Shown here in pieces: positions 1-12,605 of a DNA stretch of 64,000 nt. Every line of letters starts with the position of its first letter. Position 1 is the first letter of the stretch. The notes under the pieces are model-generated. The model was not told the origin of the DNA. It saw only the letters and a program-made list of their open reading frames with translations, and made no database searches. Location of the stretch: assembly GCA_034440615.1 (NCBI GenBank), contig JAOTOM010004054.1, positions 151,514-215,513 on the forward strand, written 5' to 3'. Source of the stretch: Ashinkailepas kermadecensis. Taxonomy: Eukaryota > Arthropoda > Thecostraca > Neolepadidae. A program made the position numbers and the translations under genes.

Positions 1-400
1 GGTCGCCTTGTTTGGCGGCCAGACGGTTGTCACGACGAGAGCCACAACCAGTCGCCTCACACGATGGCAACACCTCGACTGCACAATCAGCACGGGGAAA
101 ACGGTGCCACCAGGTAATCAATAGACGCCTCGACGATAAATGCCCGTGGAAGCACAATCAGACGCCAGCTATTTATTATAAACACGGATAAAAAATAATT
201 CACCCCGTCCCTCCTCTCCTCCCTGGCTCGCTCTCAGATCCTGATGTATCCGGGGAAGCCTAACATGGACTGCTTCATCCAGAAAGAAAGCTTCCTTTGT
301 AACTCAACGGCCCGAGAGAGGCTCCGATCTCGGCCAGGTCTGCGCCATGGTGGTCGTGGGACGCAATCTTTCCGGTATAGAAATCAGTCCATGTGGCCAA
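1..400. other. no gene seen
   Basis: I see no conserved coding sequence, RNA gene or recognisable repeat before the 48-bp array starts near 401. The short open frames here lack GC3 bias and flanking splice signals. Confidence 0.5.
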
Positions 401-851
401 GGTCATGTCGGTCACTGTGGACAGGGTCACGACGACTGCTGTGGATCAGGTCATGTCGGTCACTGTGGACAGGGTCACGACGACTGCTGTGGATCAGGTC
501 ATGTCGGTCACTGTGAATGAGGCCATGTCGGTCACTGTGGATGGGGGGGGGGGTAGCTCAGTTGGTAGAGCGTCGGACTCCTGATCGCAAGATTGTGGGT
601 TCGAATCTCACAACCGACGGCATTACCGAGTCCACCCGCGACCAATCGGCGTGAGAGGTTGGCGACGCTATATGACCTAGCGGTTGAATGCGTCGTAAAA
701 AACCCAAGGTTCTTCTTCACTGTGGACGGGGTCACGACGGTTGCTGTGGATCAGGTCATGTCGGTCACTGTGCATGAGGCCATGTCGGTCACTGTGGACG
801 GGGTCACGACGGTTGCTGTGGATCAGGTCATGTCGGCCGCCGTGGACCAGG
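401..851. repeat. 48-bp minisatellite, interrupted by a SINE
   Basis: The unit is about 48 bp and contains GGTCATGTCGGTCACTGTGG followed by a GGGTCACGACG block. Copies lie at 401-545 and resume at 718-851, with the same register elements on both sides of a tRNA-derived insertion. The split shows that the array existed before the SINE landed in it. Confidence 0.85.
546..717 (+). mobile_element. tRNA-derived SINE inserted in the 48-bp array
   Basis: A tRNA-like head at 549-621 has box A (TAGCTCAGTTGGTAGAGC) and box B (GGTTCGAATCTC), with a good T stem but a degenerate anticodon stem. It continues into the tail module CCGCGACCAATCGGCGTGAG and ends near GTCGTAAAA. The same tail occurs at 8401 and, inverted, at 22897-23055. 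CACTGTGGA lies on both sides (533-541 and 718-726), which fits a target-site duplication, although that word is also part of the host minisatellite unit. A functional tRNA gene is unlikely, because the 5-bp anticodon stem does not pair and a SINE body follows. Confidence 0.8.
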
Positions 852-1724
852 GCCCCTGGAGAACATGTAGTCATGCAATTGGAGCTGTCTGCCACTAAAT
901 GAATGGGCGTTGACGCGTTGGAGATGCGGGACGCGTCCATTAAACTTCTGGACGTTTAACATTACGCCGATGGCATTGTACGTATAAAAATTGACTTAAA
1001 ATGATCTCGTTCCACCCCTTCCCCATCCAAGATCCATGGTGATACTCATGACCAAGAAGAGAACCCTTCCATCGAAGGTCGGGCGTGGAAATGTGGCTTT
1101 CAGGTCGATACAACGGCAGAGGGCGATGCTGTTATGTGGATTGGGAACGAGCGGGCGTGAATGATTAAACATAGACTGGTCTAAGAGCCCTAAGCGCCAA
1201 ATAACAAACGATTTGGAAACGAGTTGCATACGTAAGCTGTATTCATTCTCGTTTGCATCCATAGCATACTGAAGCAACTACCCGCACCCTCTAGCCATCC
1301 ATAAATCTTCCTCGTCGGATCGTTACCAATCCCAGTACCAAAACCGTGTCCGGCCTCTACGTCAATACCCGGGCATAACCTTGGCATAAATGCCCCGGTA
1401 AGACCTAATACCACTGATTTCCACTCATTGCCTTCGCACGGTCACTCTCCTACGTCACATCCCATGCGACGATTGTTCCCGCCACCTGTGGACACGAGAC
1501 CGTTGACTGGCGGGAACACAATGGCGCAGGTCAGCCGAGAAGTATCTCCGGGAGCGTGGCGCAACACAACTAAACTCGACCAATCAACGGCATTTGATCA
1601 ACAAAGGCGGCCGACGGCGACCCCTCCGCACCGTGGCGACCTGCGGCCGACGGCTTACGAGCGTGATGACAGGGGCGCGCTTCATCATGCATGCCACGTC
1701 TGTCTGATCCGCCGTCGCCGGCCA
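852..1724. other. no gene seen
   Basis: This is mixed-composition sequence with only short chance open frames. I see no tandem repeat or transposon end. Confidence 0.45.
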
Positions 1725-2075
1725 CGCTGCGGCCGTGTCGGTGGCTGGGGGCCGTCGCTGAGGCCGTGTCGGTGGCTGGGGGCCGTCGGGCTGGAGGCCG
1801 TCGCTGAGGCCGTGTCGGTGGCTGTGGGCCGTCGGGCTGGGGGCCGTCGCTGAGGCCGTGTCGGTGGCTGGGGGCCGTCGCTGAAGCCGTGTCGGTGGCT
1901 GGAGGCCGTCTGGCTGGAGGCCGTCGCTGAGGCCGTGTCGGTGGCTGGGGGCCGTCGCTGAAGCCGTGTCGGTGGCTGGGGGCCGTCGCTGAGGCCGTGT
2001 CGGTGGCTGGGGGCCGTCGCTGCGGCGGATTCGCCGTGTCGGTATCTGGAGGCCGTCACCGCAGCGGATTCGCCG
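1725..2075. repeat. 31-bp GC-rich minisatellite
   Basis: The unit is about 31 bp and alternates GGCCGTGTCGGTGGCTGG with GGCCGTCGCTGA. Steps such as A1930, A1961 and A1992 are exactly 31 bp. Some units carry an extra half repeat. The length is not a multiple of three, so the long overlapping frames on both strands are repeat artefacts. Confidence 0.9.
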
Positions 2076-2130
2076 CGAGGTCGCGGCCGGTGTGTCGCTG
2101 CTCGCCGCCGATGTGCCGTTCGTGTCGACG

Positions 2131-2154
2131 GAGAGTGAGAGTGAGAGTGAGAGT
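2131..2154. repeat. GAGAGT hexanucleotide microsatellite
   Basis: Four copies of GAGAGT lie just after the 31-bp array. Confidence 0.85.
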
Positions 2155-3780
2155 AACTGGCGTGCGCTGGCCGTGCCGCTGCGGGGTGCCGCTGCGCATG
2201 CGGTCACCGCAGCACTGAACTGAACGCATCGGAACGTCACTGAAACGCCGTATAGCTCTCAGTAAACCGACTGAGAAATTATGCTACGGCCGATGCATTT
2301 CAAGTTTTCCCCTTTTGTTTTCGTAAAGCTGTTTTAGACTCTGCTGTTGTCGGATCGTTTCCTCGCTTGGTGTAGTTGGCAGATCCCTTCTCGACCGGCC
2401 AAATCTTCGTACCATATCGGGTAGCTGAGGCGGGGTGTGCTGCGAGCTGGGACAGTGAATGGCGTGCCACAGGGTCGTGATGGGCGTCCGCCGCACAAGC
2501 CACACTCGTTCACCTTGGGGCCCGCTGATGCACCAGCACCACGCGTGGGTTTCCCTACACAAGCGGCCTGCACACGCGCCACTGCACGAACGGTCGGTGC
2601 AAGTGTCACTGCAACAGTGACTGGTGTAGACGTCTGGCGTAGGCGACCCTGACCCAGTGATTCGTGTGGAATTCCTTCACTCGTTATGTATGGGTGCTGC
2701 CTCCGGTAGAATGGTGCCGAGTCTGACCTTCCAAGAGTCCGCTGAGTGTGGTTGCAACAAATCGCTACACCGAATGCCCATCACTGTCATGGGTGGAGTA
2801 GACTGGCAGATCGGTGCGCAGGGTGGCGCCGTGATCGATGTCCCACGTATGGTGCGCGTGGGCGAGCTTCATGCTGCTGGGACCTGCACGAGTCACGCAA
2901 CCGATGTGCACGATTGGTGTATTCAGTGTGAGACGTGGATGTTCCCGAAGGGAATGTTAGTTTTTATGGGCAGTTCGTATGTCACTGCTTCGAAGCGAAA
3001 ACGCCTCCTAAGTATGAAGCGGAAGCTTTAAATGCTATCACCGCTCCTCATAATTTGTCAAATGATTGTCTTTTGTTGTCTGTCGGTGCGGTTGTCTTTG
3101 ATTGCTTCCAAAAGATCCTCACCTCTGACAGACAAAACGTACTTAGTGGATAAGCTGTCTTTGACTATTTAGTGCAATATGAGACCCTCAGGGCACGCTA
3201 CATATTATGACGATTCGCGCGGCACATGACGCCTTCACTCGCACCAGCCAATTTTGTCGGATACTGCCAATTTTGTCGAATACTTCCTGTTACCAAATGG
3301 GCGCAAAATGACCAATGCAGTCGACGCGCCCTAAAGCACAAATTCACCACCATCCTGTTACGAATTTGTCCCCACATGCAAACGAAATTGCTGCGAATGT
3401 CTCCGGTTCCTCCAGGTAGCCATACAAACGTGGATTCTACACCCTCTGCCCGCAATATAATAAGGCATCCATATCATTACACATGTAACAAATACCTTTA
3501 AATTTCCAATCTTGTAGCGTCGGGTCGGCAAACCCCGCCTCGCATGTCCTGACTAATATTAATGTCCACATTCATGGGTGTCGTATCTTGTCGATCCACG
3601 GAGGCAGATGTGGGCTGCGGGCCGTACCGTGACGCGCACACGTGTGACCTCACTCCTCCGCACGGCACTCGCTTGTGATTACCACCAATCGGCCGTCAAT
3701 CGCGGACCTGCCCATGGTCGGTACCCAGACGACGCCCCTGGATCCAGCAACGACCGAACGCCTGCCGCTTCGGCGCCGGC
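2155..3780. other. no gene seen; SINE-tail fragment near 3318-3345
   Basis: There is no convincing exon. The only recognisable item is GCAGTCGACGCGCCCTAAAG, one of a set of similar words dispersed through the window (also near 14824, 31859, 38950 and 40313), probably the 3' end of a short interspersed family. Confidence 0.4.
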
Positions 3781-4115
3781 ACAGCACCCCACGCGGCATC
3801 CACAGCACCCCACGCGGCATCCACAGCACACCACTCGGCATCCACAGCACCCCATACGGCATTCACAGTACCCCACACGACACTCACAGTACCCCACGCG
3901 GCACTCACAGTACCCCACGCGGCACTCACAGTATCCCACACGCGGCATTCACAGTACCCCACGCGGCACTCACAGTACCCCACACGACACTCACAGTACC
4001 CCACGCGGCACTCACAGTACCCCACACGGCACTCACAGTACCCCACGTGGCACACAGTACCCCACACGGCACTCACAGTACCCCACGCGGCACTCGCAGT
4101 ATCCCACATGCGGCA
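3781..4115. repeat. 21-bp minisatellite
   Basis: The unit is CCCCACGCGGCACTCACAGTA (21 bp written as one period). An earlier variant block at 3781-3860 has GGCATCCACAGCA in place of GGCACTCACAGTA. This reads as a diverging array with two subfamilies. The unit is divisible by three, which explains long open frames on both strands. Confidence 0.9.
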
Positions 4116-4965
4116 CCCACAGGTGTGGTGACGTGCCGAGGTCATGCACTGAGGGAGCGGCGTGACGCCCAGGTAATGGCGACATGACGGTGCGGCAGGA
4201 ACCTCCACGCTCCTGCCGCACGTGGGCAGCTGCGGCGACCGACTCGCACCTGATGGATGCGCTGCCGTCAGTCTGCGCTGCTGTTGGGCTGCGATTGGCC
4301 TATCGATTGGTGAATTAATTGTTGTATAAATCACTGCATTAGGGTGTGCCGATTATCAGGGGCGAGGTCTTAGTGCTCGCAGCTGGTGATTGGTCGCCAC
4401 CGCAATTTGTTTGAGCACCAGCGATATTTGGTAAATTCGGCGGTGGGCGCATTGTCGTGTTGTTGCTGGAGCTTTGCGCGCCTACAAATAATGCGTTTAT
4501 CACAGCTGTTCATTGAATAAAGCTGCAGGAGGTTACGAGGAAGGCAGGGAGCAGGTCCTGGCTCTATCTGTTCCCGACGGACTGTTGATTAGCTGAAGTC
4601 AAAGATCTTCCAGCGCTGTCATGTCGTGGTGTAAGTGCACTGTCGTATACGACAATGAATTTACAGCGCGACATGGCATGCACATGTGACGTGATTACAA
4701 GGCTACATGGAGTACAGAACTGAATCTGAGTTCAGTCAGCTGCTCTATTATAGCTACCAGCTCTACCCCGTTCGCCTATTTCACGGCTGTAACTGAGTGT
4801 TGCGGTCCTGCTGTCAACTTGATTCTGATTGGTCGGCTTGGTTTCAGCGAGATTCAGCTGGCGAACGGGGAATGGATGAACGAGTTCACCCGGCGACCTT
4901 CGCGCCGGCGTGACAGAACTGGTGTGGCACCTGCCGAACGTCTGCGCAGCCAGATCAAACGCTCC
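4116..4965. other. no gene seen
   Basis: AT-richer unique sequence with no splice-flanked coding block and no repeat I can define. Confidence 0.4.
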
Positions 4966-5885
4966 TGGACCGTCTCAAGTGAGTCACGGGGCGGGTCAGA
5001 CGGTCCTGGACCATCTCAAGTGAGTCACGGAGCGGGTCAGACGGTCCTGGACCGTCTCAAGTGAGTCACGGGGCGGGTCAGACGGTCCTGGACCGTCTCA
5101 AGTGAGTCACGGGGCGGGTCAGACGGTCCTGGACCGTCTCAAGTGAGTCACGGGGCGGGTCAGACGGTCCTGGACCGTCTCAAGTGAGTCACGGGGCGGG
5201 TCAGACGGTCCTGGACCGTCTCAAGTGAGTCACGGGGCGGGTCAGACGGTCCTGGATCGTCTCAAGTGAGTCACGGGGCGGGTCAGACGGTCCTGGACCG
5301 TCTCAAGTGAGTCACGGGGCGGGTCAGACGGTCCTGGACCGTCTCAAGTGAGTCACGGGGCGGGTCAGACGGTCCTGGATCGTCTCAAGTGAGTCACGGG
5401 GCGGGTCAGACGGTCCTGGACCGTCTCAAGTGAGTCACGGGGCGGGTCAGACGGTCCTGGAACGTCTCAAGTGAGTCACGGGGCGGGTCAGACGGTCCTG
5501 GACCGTCTCAAGTGGGTTACTGGGCAGGTTAAGCGGTCCTGGACCGTCTCATGTGGGTTACGGGGCAGGATAAGTGGCCCTAGACAGTCTCAAGTGAGTC
5601 ACGGGGCGGGTCAGGTGGTCCTGGACCGTCTCAAGTGGGTCACGGAGCGGGTCAGACGGTCCTGGACAGTCTGAAGTGAGTCACCTGGCGGGTCAGGTGG
5701 TCCTGGACCGTCTCAAGTGGGTCACGGGGCGGGTCAGACGGTCCTGGACAGTAAGTGAGTCACCTGGCGGGTCAGGTGGTCCTGGACCGTCTCAAGTGGG
5801 TCACGAGGCAGATCAAACGGTCCTGGACCGTGTCAAGTGAGTCAAGAGGCAGGTAAAAAGCTCCTGAACCATCTTATTTGAGTCA
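4966..5885. repeat. 41-bp minisatellite, about 22 copies
   Basis: The unit is GGTCCTGGACCGTCTCAAGT plus GAGTCACGGGGCGGGTCAGAC, exactly 41 bp between copies (for example 5101 to 5142). The core from about 5040 to 5510 is nearly identical. The 3' third (5510-5885) is diverged, with GTGGGTTAC and CACCTGGCG variants, so expansion has been concentrated on the 5' side. Confidence 0.95.
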
Positions 5886-7184
5886 CGGGGTAGAGCCTGT
5901 CGTGAAATACGTCAACGATGTCGCTGTGATTTCGTCAAAACATCCTTGAGTCGATGTGTGAATTGTTCAAGTCATCAATCGAAATGCCACAGTGCGAATG
6001 CGATCACAAATGATCGAAGTTAACTCGTGCCCGTAAGAGTTGGATGACCGTATTTGCGTCATTTTTCTTCTTCATTCATCATCATTTATTTGTGTTGAAT
6101 TCATGTGTTGCGTTTATGAATCTGCATGGCAAACTCATTCGAACCCGTTTTGTCGGAAGAAACCAAGATTTCGTCAGGCAAAAATACGCAACTGCTCGTT
6201 TCCGGATCATCACTATTCACTTCAGGGCGTGAAAATGATGCCGAACTGTTTGGGAATTAAATGTAGATACATTTTGGTCCCTTAGATGGTTCATGCGACT
6301 TTGACGGCAGTCTAAGCACTATTAACTGGGGAAGTTGGACACCATTTTACACTTTGGAGCCAAATAGGGGGTCGAGCTGATCCAAATATCGACCGATAGC
6401 CAGTGCCAGAATATTCAGGGATACCCTAGCTTAATCTTGTGGTGTCACTGATGACATCATAGGTTGGGGGAAATGTTTGTATGGGAAACTTGCCAAAGTC
6501 ATATTATCGCCTCTTTATTATCGATTGATTGATTGGCTTGCTTTAGACAACAGTTGATAACCCTGGCTTTTGCAAGCTTCTTCGGCGCAACGCGTGTTTC
6601 TGTGAGTCGGAGATGATGTTACAAGCTAAAGACATTCACAAGAATTTGATTTCAGCAAAACATGTCGCTTCTCTTCATATTCATATCGGCGGCCACACAA
6701 GAAATTCAGCTAATTTAGACTTTAATCGATAGGCCGTCTTTGATTTGGGTTGACACAAATTTTATTTCAGTTAATTACGATACACGAAATATTAAACGGA
6801 CCGTCCCAATTGTGGACGAAGTTCTATTGACACATACTGTGGGGTATTTGCCACCGGGCGTATTTCTTGATGACAATAGAAATTCCATTTGGGGTTTTCA
6901 ACATGAATATTTCACGTCTCTGACTTTTTTTTATCGTAAGTCTACCTGGTATCGATACTGGAACACACGCAGCACTAAAATGGAGAGAGGATCTGAGCAT
7001 ACACTGATCTGCTGGCGAAAGGCTATGCAATAACCAATAAGATACAAATAAATATATCGCAAAAAGGGTCCCAGGGACCGAGTATCACACAGTTATCTCG
7101 CATCCATTAATACCACATATATAAATATATATGACTATACCACAGGCCATCCCAAGATGGCCTGTGATATGAAGCATGCAAACT
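5886..7184. other. AT-rich unique sequence, no gene seen
   Basis: The AT content is high. Open frames are short and lack codon bias. No exon, RNA gene or terminal inverted repeat was identified. Confidence 0.4.
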
Positions 7185-7630
7185 TCATACAGGTGGTAAA
7201 TACGAGCTTAATACAAGTGGCATATACAAGCTTCATACAAGTGGCATATACAAGTTTCATACAAATGGCATATACAAGCTCCATACACGTGTTAAATGCA
7301 AGCTTCATTCAGATGGCACATAAAAACTTCATACAGGTGCTAAATGCAAGCTTCATACAAATGGTACATACAAGCTTCATACACGTGGTACATACAAGCT
7401 TCATTCAGATGGTACATACAAACTTCATGCAGGTGCTAAATGCAAACTTCATACAAATGGTATATACAAGCTTCATACACGTGGTGCATGCGAGCTTCAT
7501 ACAAGTGGCGCATACAAGCTTCATGTAGGTAATGCTTACAAGCTTCCCACAAGTAGCGTATACAAGCTCCATGCATGTGATGCATACAAGCTTCATACAC
7601 GTGATACATGCAAGCCTCATGCAAGTGTTG
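7185..7630. repeat. 24-bp AT-rich minisatellite
   Basis: The unit is about 24 bp, ACAAGCTTCATACAAGTGGC plus a 4-bp spacer, with a HindIII-type AAGCTT in most copies. Because 24 is divisible by three, both strands stay open and give repetitive octapeptides. I do not read them as protein. Confidence 0.9.
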
Positions 7631-8399
7631 TTAAAAGTTAAACCAATACATTGTAATTACGCGTGTATCTGCAATCTACTTGAGCCAAAGGAACAAGCTA
7701 CTGCAGGGCATGATATGTTCTTTATTTGCAAGAGCCAATCGGCAAGCGCAACGTAAGCTGTTAAGCACAATGCAATCAGTTTAGTGTGCTCTGAAACCTG
7801 GGTTCACTACTCTCGACCTCCGATTTCGGTGCGGCTCCCGCTTACCTCTTCTGCCGCTTGCCAGCACACGAGCCACTCGGCCTGGCCCATGGGTGCGTCG
7901 TGTGTGTTCCCGCACATCAGTGCTCGACTGTGTGACCAGGGCTATTTCACGGATGAACTCCGCCGATTCGGCGAGACAGAGTCTGATGACGTCACGTATG
8001 TTGCCCGCGGCTGACAGATGCTTGCCTTATCTTGCCTTATCCTCAGCGGCCATTTGTTTCCACCTTAATGGCGCTCTCTCGAGTGGTCTGTCGCAAGCAG
8101 GCGTGCGATGCGAATCTGGAGCCGCTTTTTGGAACGCTTACTGCGGACAACTCATGCAATGCAAGCGCGCGCGAGTGGACCGTAAAACGCTGACTGGTGA
8201 CACAAATCTGACAGTGGCGGCGGGCTCCATGATACACGTGACGTGCCCATCAGGCAAGGTCACATCTGGCGGACACGGTGAACCATGGCCTACTCAGTGG
8301 AGGCGAAATCGGCGCCCATGATCAGGCTTCAGTTTATTGACTTTGCATAGTGACGTTACACAATGTACTTACATGCACTCCTACCACGTTGTCTCTTCG
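7631..8399. other. no gene seen
   Basis: Unique sequence with short open frames only. No splice-bounded GC3-rich block stands out. Confidence 0.35.
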
Positions 8400-8482
8400 C
8401 CCGCGACCAATCGGCGTGAGAGATTGGCGACGCTATATGACTCAACGGTCGACGTGTCGTAAAGCCAATAACCAACCACTAC
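8400..8482 (+). mobile_element. 5'-truncated SINE tail
   Basis: It contains CGCGACCAATCGGCGTGAGA, then GGCGACGCTATATGACTCAA, and ends in GTCGTAAAGCCAATAACCAA. This matches the tail of the intact SINE at 22897-23055 (opposite strand) and the one at 546-717. The tRNA head is missing. Confidence 0.75.
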
Positions 8483-10199
8483 CACGTTGTCGTCTTTAAG
8501 TCTGATGTTGCTGTATATTTAATGCTTCTATACATCACATAAGTAATATCCCACGTGCTCATCATAGTACCAAATTCCATTCTGACTTTTGGTACGTGGC
8601 GTTGGTTTACCGTCACTCCCTCCCCCCCCTTATCCATCTCGGGTGAGGTCCAAGCACGTCACAGAGGAAAACCAGTTGTTTGAATTTGCAGAAGTGGGAG
8701 CATGGCAGCTTTGTGTACCGTATTTACCAACCTGTCAATGCAACATTGTTAACAATTAAGCTTAACCAGCTTGGAACCGCATGACGGAAAACTGACGCGC
8801 CTTACCGGAGCTTATAGGAGCAACCATCTGTAAAAAGGCTTGCCTGGTGCTATCTTCCTATGGCTTTCTCCAGAGCAAATTATTCCGTCTAAAAAAGTAA
8901 ATGCAATCGATAGCTAAGGATCAGGTGACATTAAGGAACAAGCTTTCGCCAGCTCGAAATTGTAGTCTAAGGGTAATAGAAAGCAAATTCATATTATAGT
9001 ACATGTCAGGGCAACCGTAAGTGGTTCTGCGGTACGTGCATGTATGATCGTGCTTCGCTACATAGCCAATAGCAGTCGATAGGCTCACCAGCCTAAATAA
9101 TCAGCCAATGTCCTGCCTGTCGCTCGTGTGCTCGGCTGAGTGCTACCTCCGATGGTGCACGACTGAAGCCGCCTCTGTCATCAGCCGCCTCGGGGCATCT
9201 GCCGCGCAGGCTGATTCTGTCCCATCCCCATCCCGGACCTGTACCGTGAGCTATCTTCGCCGACCTGAACTACAGTGATCAAGTGGCCAGGTCCGTAATT
9301 TGAGTTGGTACAACCGGTGACGACGAGACTTCAAACTGAAGTAAGGAATTGAATGAGATTAATGACAACAGGAAATGGTCAGTAGATCATCATTACCCAT
9401 GGATTTTCAAGTGAAGACCATAGCGCTTCAACATGAAAAGGTTGTTTCATGTAGTTAATACGTCATATAGTAAATCAATTACATTTGGGAATGAACCATC
9501 AAACAATGGACTCTGACTGAATATATTTGTATCTATATATAAATGGATACAAAGTGGCAGTTGGTCTGCGATCCCGTCCCCCCACCCGGGCGCGACGTGG
9601 TCCAATTATCAGCTGTAAAGTGTACGATAAAAGGTATCTTGTCACGCGGTACTACGTATCGAACCACAGCCGGCCGAGTCAGGTGCTCTGAAGGCCGTCC
9701 GCAAGTCCGGTCACCACGGGGATTGCACCACCCACCTAATTACAATGCGGATCTGGCTTTGTGTGCGTGCGTGCGTGCGTACGTGCCGAGTATAGGTATT
9801 GTTGGCATGTATCGTGCTACCAAATGTCTAGGTGTGGATGGGGCCAGTGAATGTTCGATTCATGTTTCCTTCGCGACTGCTTTCATCAAGGGCGCATCAA
9901 CGTCAAAAAAGTGGTCTATTTTTAGTCGAGTCTTTGCATGCAGCGCCTACATAATGAATGGTTATGACTTCCGAGAAGTTTGGACATGGCTCTTGTGCCC
10001 CCTTCATATGTTCCACCTGTGCCATCTTCACCGTCTCCGTTTCCGTTTTAGCCTTCGCCTTCGCCCAGTTTTCGTATTGTCATCTGTCTCCATCTCCTCC
10101 TCCACCTCCACTTTGCATTACCATCCGTCTCTGCCTCCTACTATCCGTATGTCTTTGCCTTTCCATTTCCTCTCTCCGTCTCATTGTCGGTCGCCTTCT
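8483..10199. other. no gene seen
   Basis: Unique sequence. A short GTGC/GTGCGT microsatellite lies near 9761-9785. Pyrimidine-rich sequence from about 10020 leads into the 107-bp array. Confidence 0.35.
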
Positions 10200-10630
10200 C
10201 TATCCCTCCCTCTCCCTATGCCCACGGTTGTTGGCACGTGTCGCCATATTATGTGTGGAGTTCTTGTCCCCGTATGGCGGCTCTGCCATGCCTATCTCTT
10301 CCGACAGGTCGTCCTCTCTCCCCATGTCCACGGTTGTTGACACGTGTCGCCATCTCATGTGTCAGGTTCTTGTTGTCCGCGTACGGCGGCTCTGCCACTC
10401 CTCTCCTCCGACAGGTCGCCCTCTCTCCCCATGTCCACGATTGTTGAAACGTGTCGCCATCTCATGTGTCAGGTTCTTGTTGTCCGCGTACGGCGGCTCT
10501 GCCACTCCTCTCCTCCGACAGGTCGCCCTCTCTCCCCATGTCCACGGTTGTTGACACGTGTCGCCATCTCATGTGTCGGGTGCTTGTTGTCCGCGTACGG
10601 CGGCTCTGCCACACCCGTCTTCTCCGACAG
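10200..10630 (+). repeat. 107-bp minisatellite abutting an exon acceptor
   Basis: About four copies of a 107-bp unit, with equivalent positions at 10344, 10451 and 10558. Each unit contains a pyrimidine tract followed by CTCCGACAG. The last copy ends in TTCTCCGACAG at 10630, which serves as the 3' splice site of the exon at 10631. Upstream copies therefore repeat an acceptor-like sequence. Confidence 0.85.
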
Positions 10631-10814
10631 ATCCCGCCGCCGACGCCAGCCGGAGTTCGCCCGACTTGCGCGCTCTGCGGGCTCTGCCTGTGCACAGCGC
10701 ACGCCGGGAGGTCCGCCTGCCGCCCACAGACGGCCGCCCCCGCCCACCGCCCCGCCCTCGTCCTGAGCGACAGCCCACCAGGCGGGCCAGCATGTCCGGC
10801 GCCGAGAACGGCCG
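10631..10814 (+). CDS. exon A of the large scaffold-like gene (5' partial)
   Basis: This coding exon is bounded by acceptor TTCTCCGACAG and donor CCG|GTGAGT. The open frame enters in phase 1 and runs through ...SSPDLRALRALPVHSAR... and a Pro/Arg-rich stretch to MSGAENGR, leaving in phase 2 (CG|G). The next exon at 17588 supplies the third base and continues YRDEYKK. An in-frame ATG at 10791 could be the start codon if the upstream part is 5' UTR. Codon bias upstream of it looks coding, so either the protein starts in an earlier exon outside my recognition or this is a leader. I do not recognise the protein. Seen: splice sites and frame. Inferred: gene membership, from phase matching. Confidence 0.7.
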
Positions 10815-12375
10815 GTGAGTGGTGTGCTGTGACCTCAGGTCAGGTCACGTGGAGACGGCAGCACCAGTCGTCTGTCTGACGCGGGCTCGATCCAGGGGAG
10901 TACCGGCAAATCTGACCAGCTGGCACTGGCACTGGCTTGGTGTCACAGGTGTGCGAGTGCTAGCAACCCCCTCCCCTCCCCGGGTGGACGTGAGGTGGTG
11001 CCAGCTGTGCAGGAAAGCCAGCTGGGAAGAGCCAGTGCCGGCGGCAGGGGATCGAGGGGCGTGCCGCGGAAAGCGCATCATGTGGGTACGAACAATGACG
11101 CGAATAAAGTAGCATCCCACACGTGGGGGAGGTCGGACGCTCTTGGCACAGCATATCCGGCACAGACCCCACAGGGAAAATGGGCACCGCTGCTACTGTG
11201 CTGGACGATACATGTCTGACTGGGTCAAAAAGGCGGTCGGGCATGAGTGCTGGGAGCTGCATTCCCGTTTAGAAGGGATGATGGCCCGATTGTCTGACGG
11301 ACGGTATGCAAAGTATCACGCAACTGTGGACACGACTAGTCCAACGATGGTGGGGCAGTGGCTGCTGACGACTTCCGACTACACACCGGCGGAGCCTTGT
11401 CACCACCTGGCATCTCCTGTGGAGGATTGCGTGCTTCCTCGCGACCTTGTTAGTACTGGAAGCGCCCCAGGCTATTTTTTGCACGCTTGCTAACTTCGCG
11501 TGTATGCCGACATGCCGGCGAATCAGCTATCCAGCTGACATTGGCAGGCCAAGTAAGCCGAATTGGGATCGGATCGAATTTCAGTGATACAATGCGTTCG
11601 TTCAGAGCGCTTACGAGGGGTCAATTCGCGGAGTTCGCTCGAATAAATACAAATCCGAATTCGATTTCATGAACGGATTTTGAGATATATTGCGCACATG
11701 AGACTTACTCGCTACTTTTGGTGGCAATGGTGATCCCATTGAGTTTGCTCATTGGTTCACTGTCCGTTTTAGGGTGGACTGAGATAGGATGGGACCTTGG
11801 TTAGAGTCGTATTAATCAACGTATTGATGCATACTAATTGGGAAAGTGATGAAAAAGTGACAATATTTTAATGATGCCCTCTAAGGAAGTGGTGCAATTG
11901 GAAACGATTTAGCGCAAAGCAAAGTGAACTACTCTAACTGAATGAATGACATGCATTCAAAATTTGCTTAACATGAAATATTATCAAATTTCAATACATT
12001 GAATATTTTGTATCACAGTTTTTAGTATTTCGGCCGTTATAATAGATTCAATGCTCTTGGATTCAATAGCCTTACTCTCCTACACAAATCAAACCGAAAT
12101 TCATTCCACTTACGCAAATCTTTCTCCCGGAAATGATTTAGCCCTCTGGGAAACCTGAACTTCCGGGCTGGTACAATGTATTTGCATGTGCCCGGTAATT
12201 CCACTGCGAGCTGTTTAGGAAGTAAATTCGAATTGCCGCTGCCAATGCCAACTGGGTAGTGCCGGAGTGAACTCGAGCCGTAGAGAGGTGGATCAGAATT
12301 CCGTCGGCTAATACAAGAGAGTATGTGGGTAGGACGCGTGCCCACGTCTGACCTTTTCCAGTCCGCCCGCTGTCA
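10815..12375. other. intron, nothing further seen
   Basis: This is the 5' part of the intron between 10814 and 17588. It is unique sequence, GC-rich at first and AT-rich after 11690. Short open frames lack splice support. Confidence 0.45.
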
Positions 12376-12605
12376 ATGGATGCTCAATGGACGGACACCG
12401 GGTGCTCGATGGACGGACGCTGGGTCCTCGATGGACCGACACCGGGTGCTCGATTGACCGACACCGGGTGCTCGATTGACCGACACCGGGTGCTCGATGG
12501 ACGGACGCTGGGTGCTCAATGGACGGACTCTGGGTGCTCGATAGTCGAACGCCTGATTGATCGACACTAGGTTCTCAATGGACCGACACCGGGTGCTCGA
12601 TGGAC
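12376..12605. repeat. 22-bp minisatellite
   Basis: The unit is GCTCGATTGACCGACACCGG plus GT, with GGACGGACGCTGG variants. About ten copies, imperfect at the 3' end. Confidence 0.85.

Noticed and set aside
546..621. Functional tRNA gene
   Set aside because: Box A and box B are good, but the anticodon stem does not pair, and the sequence continues into a SINE body shared with other loci.
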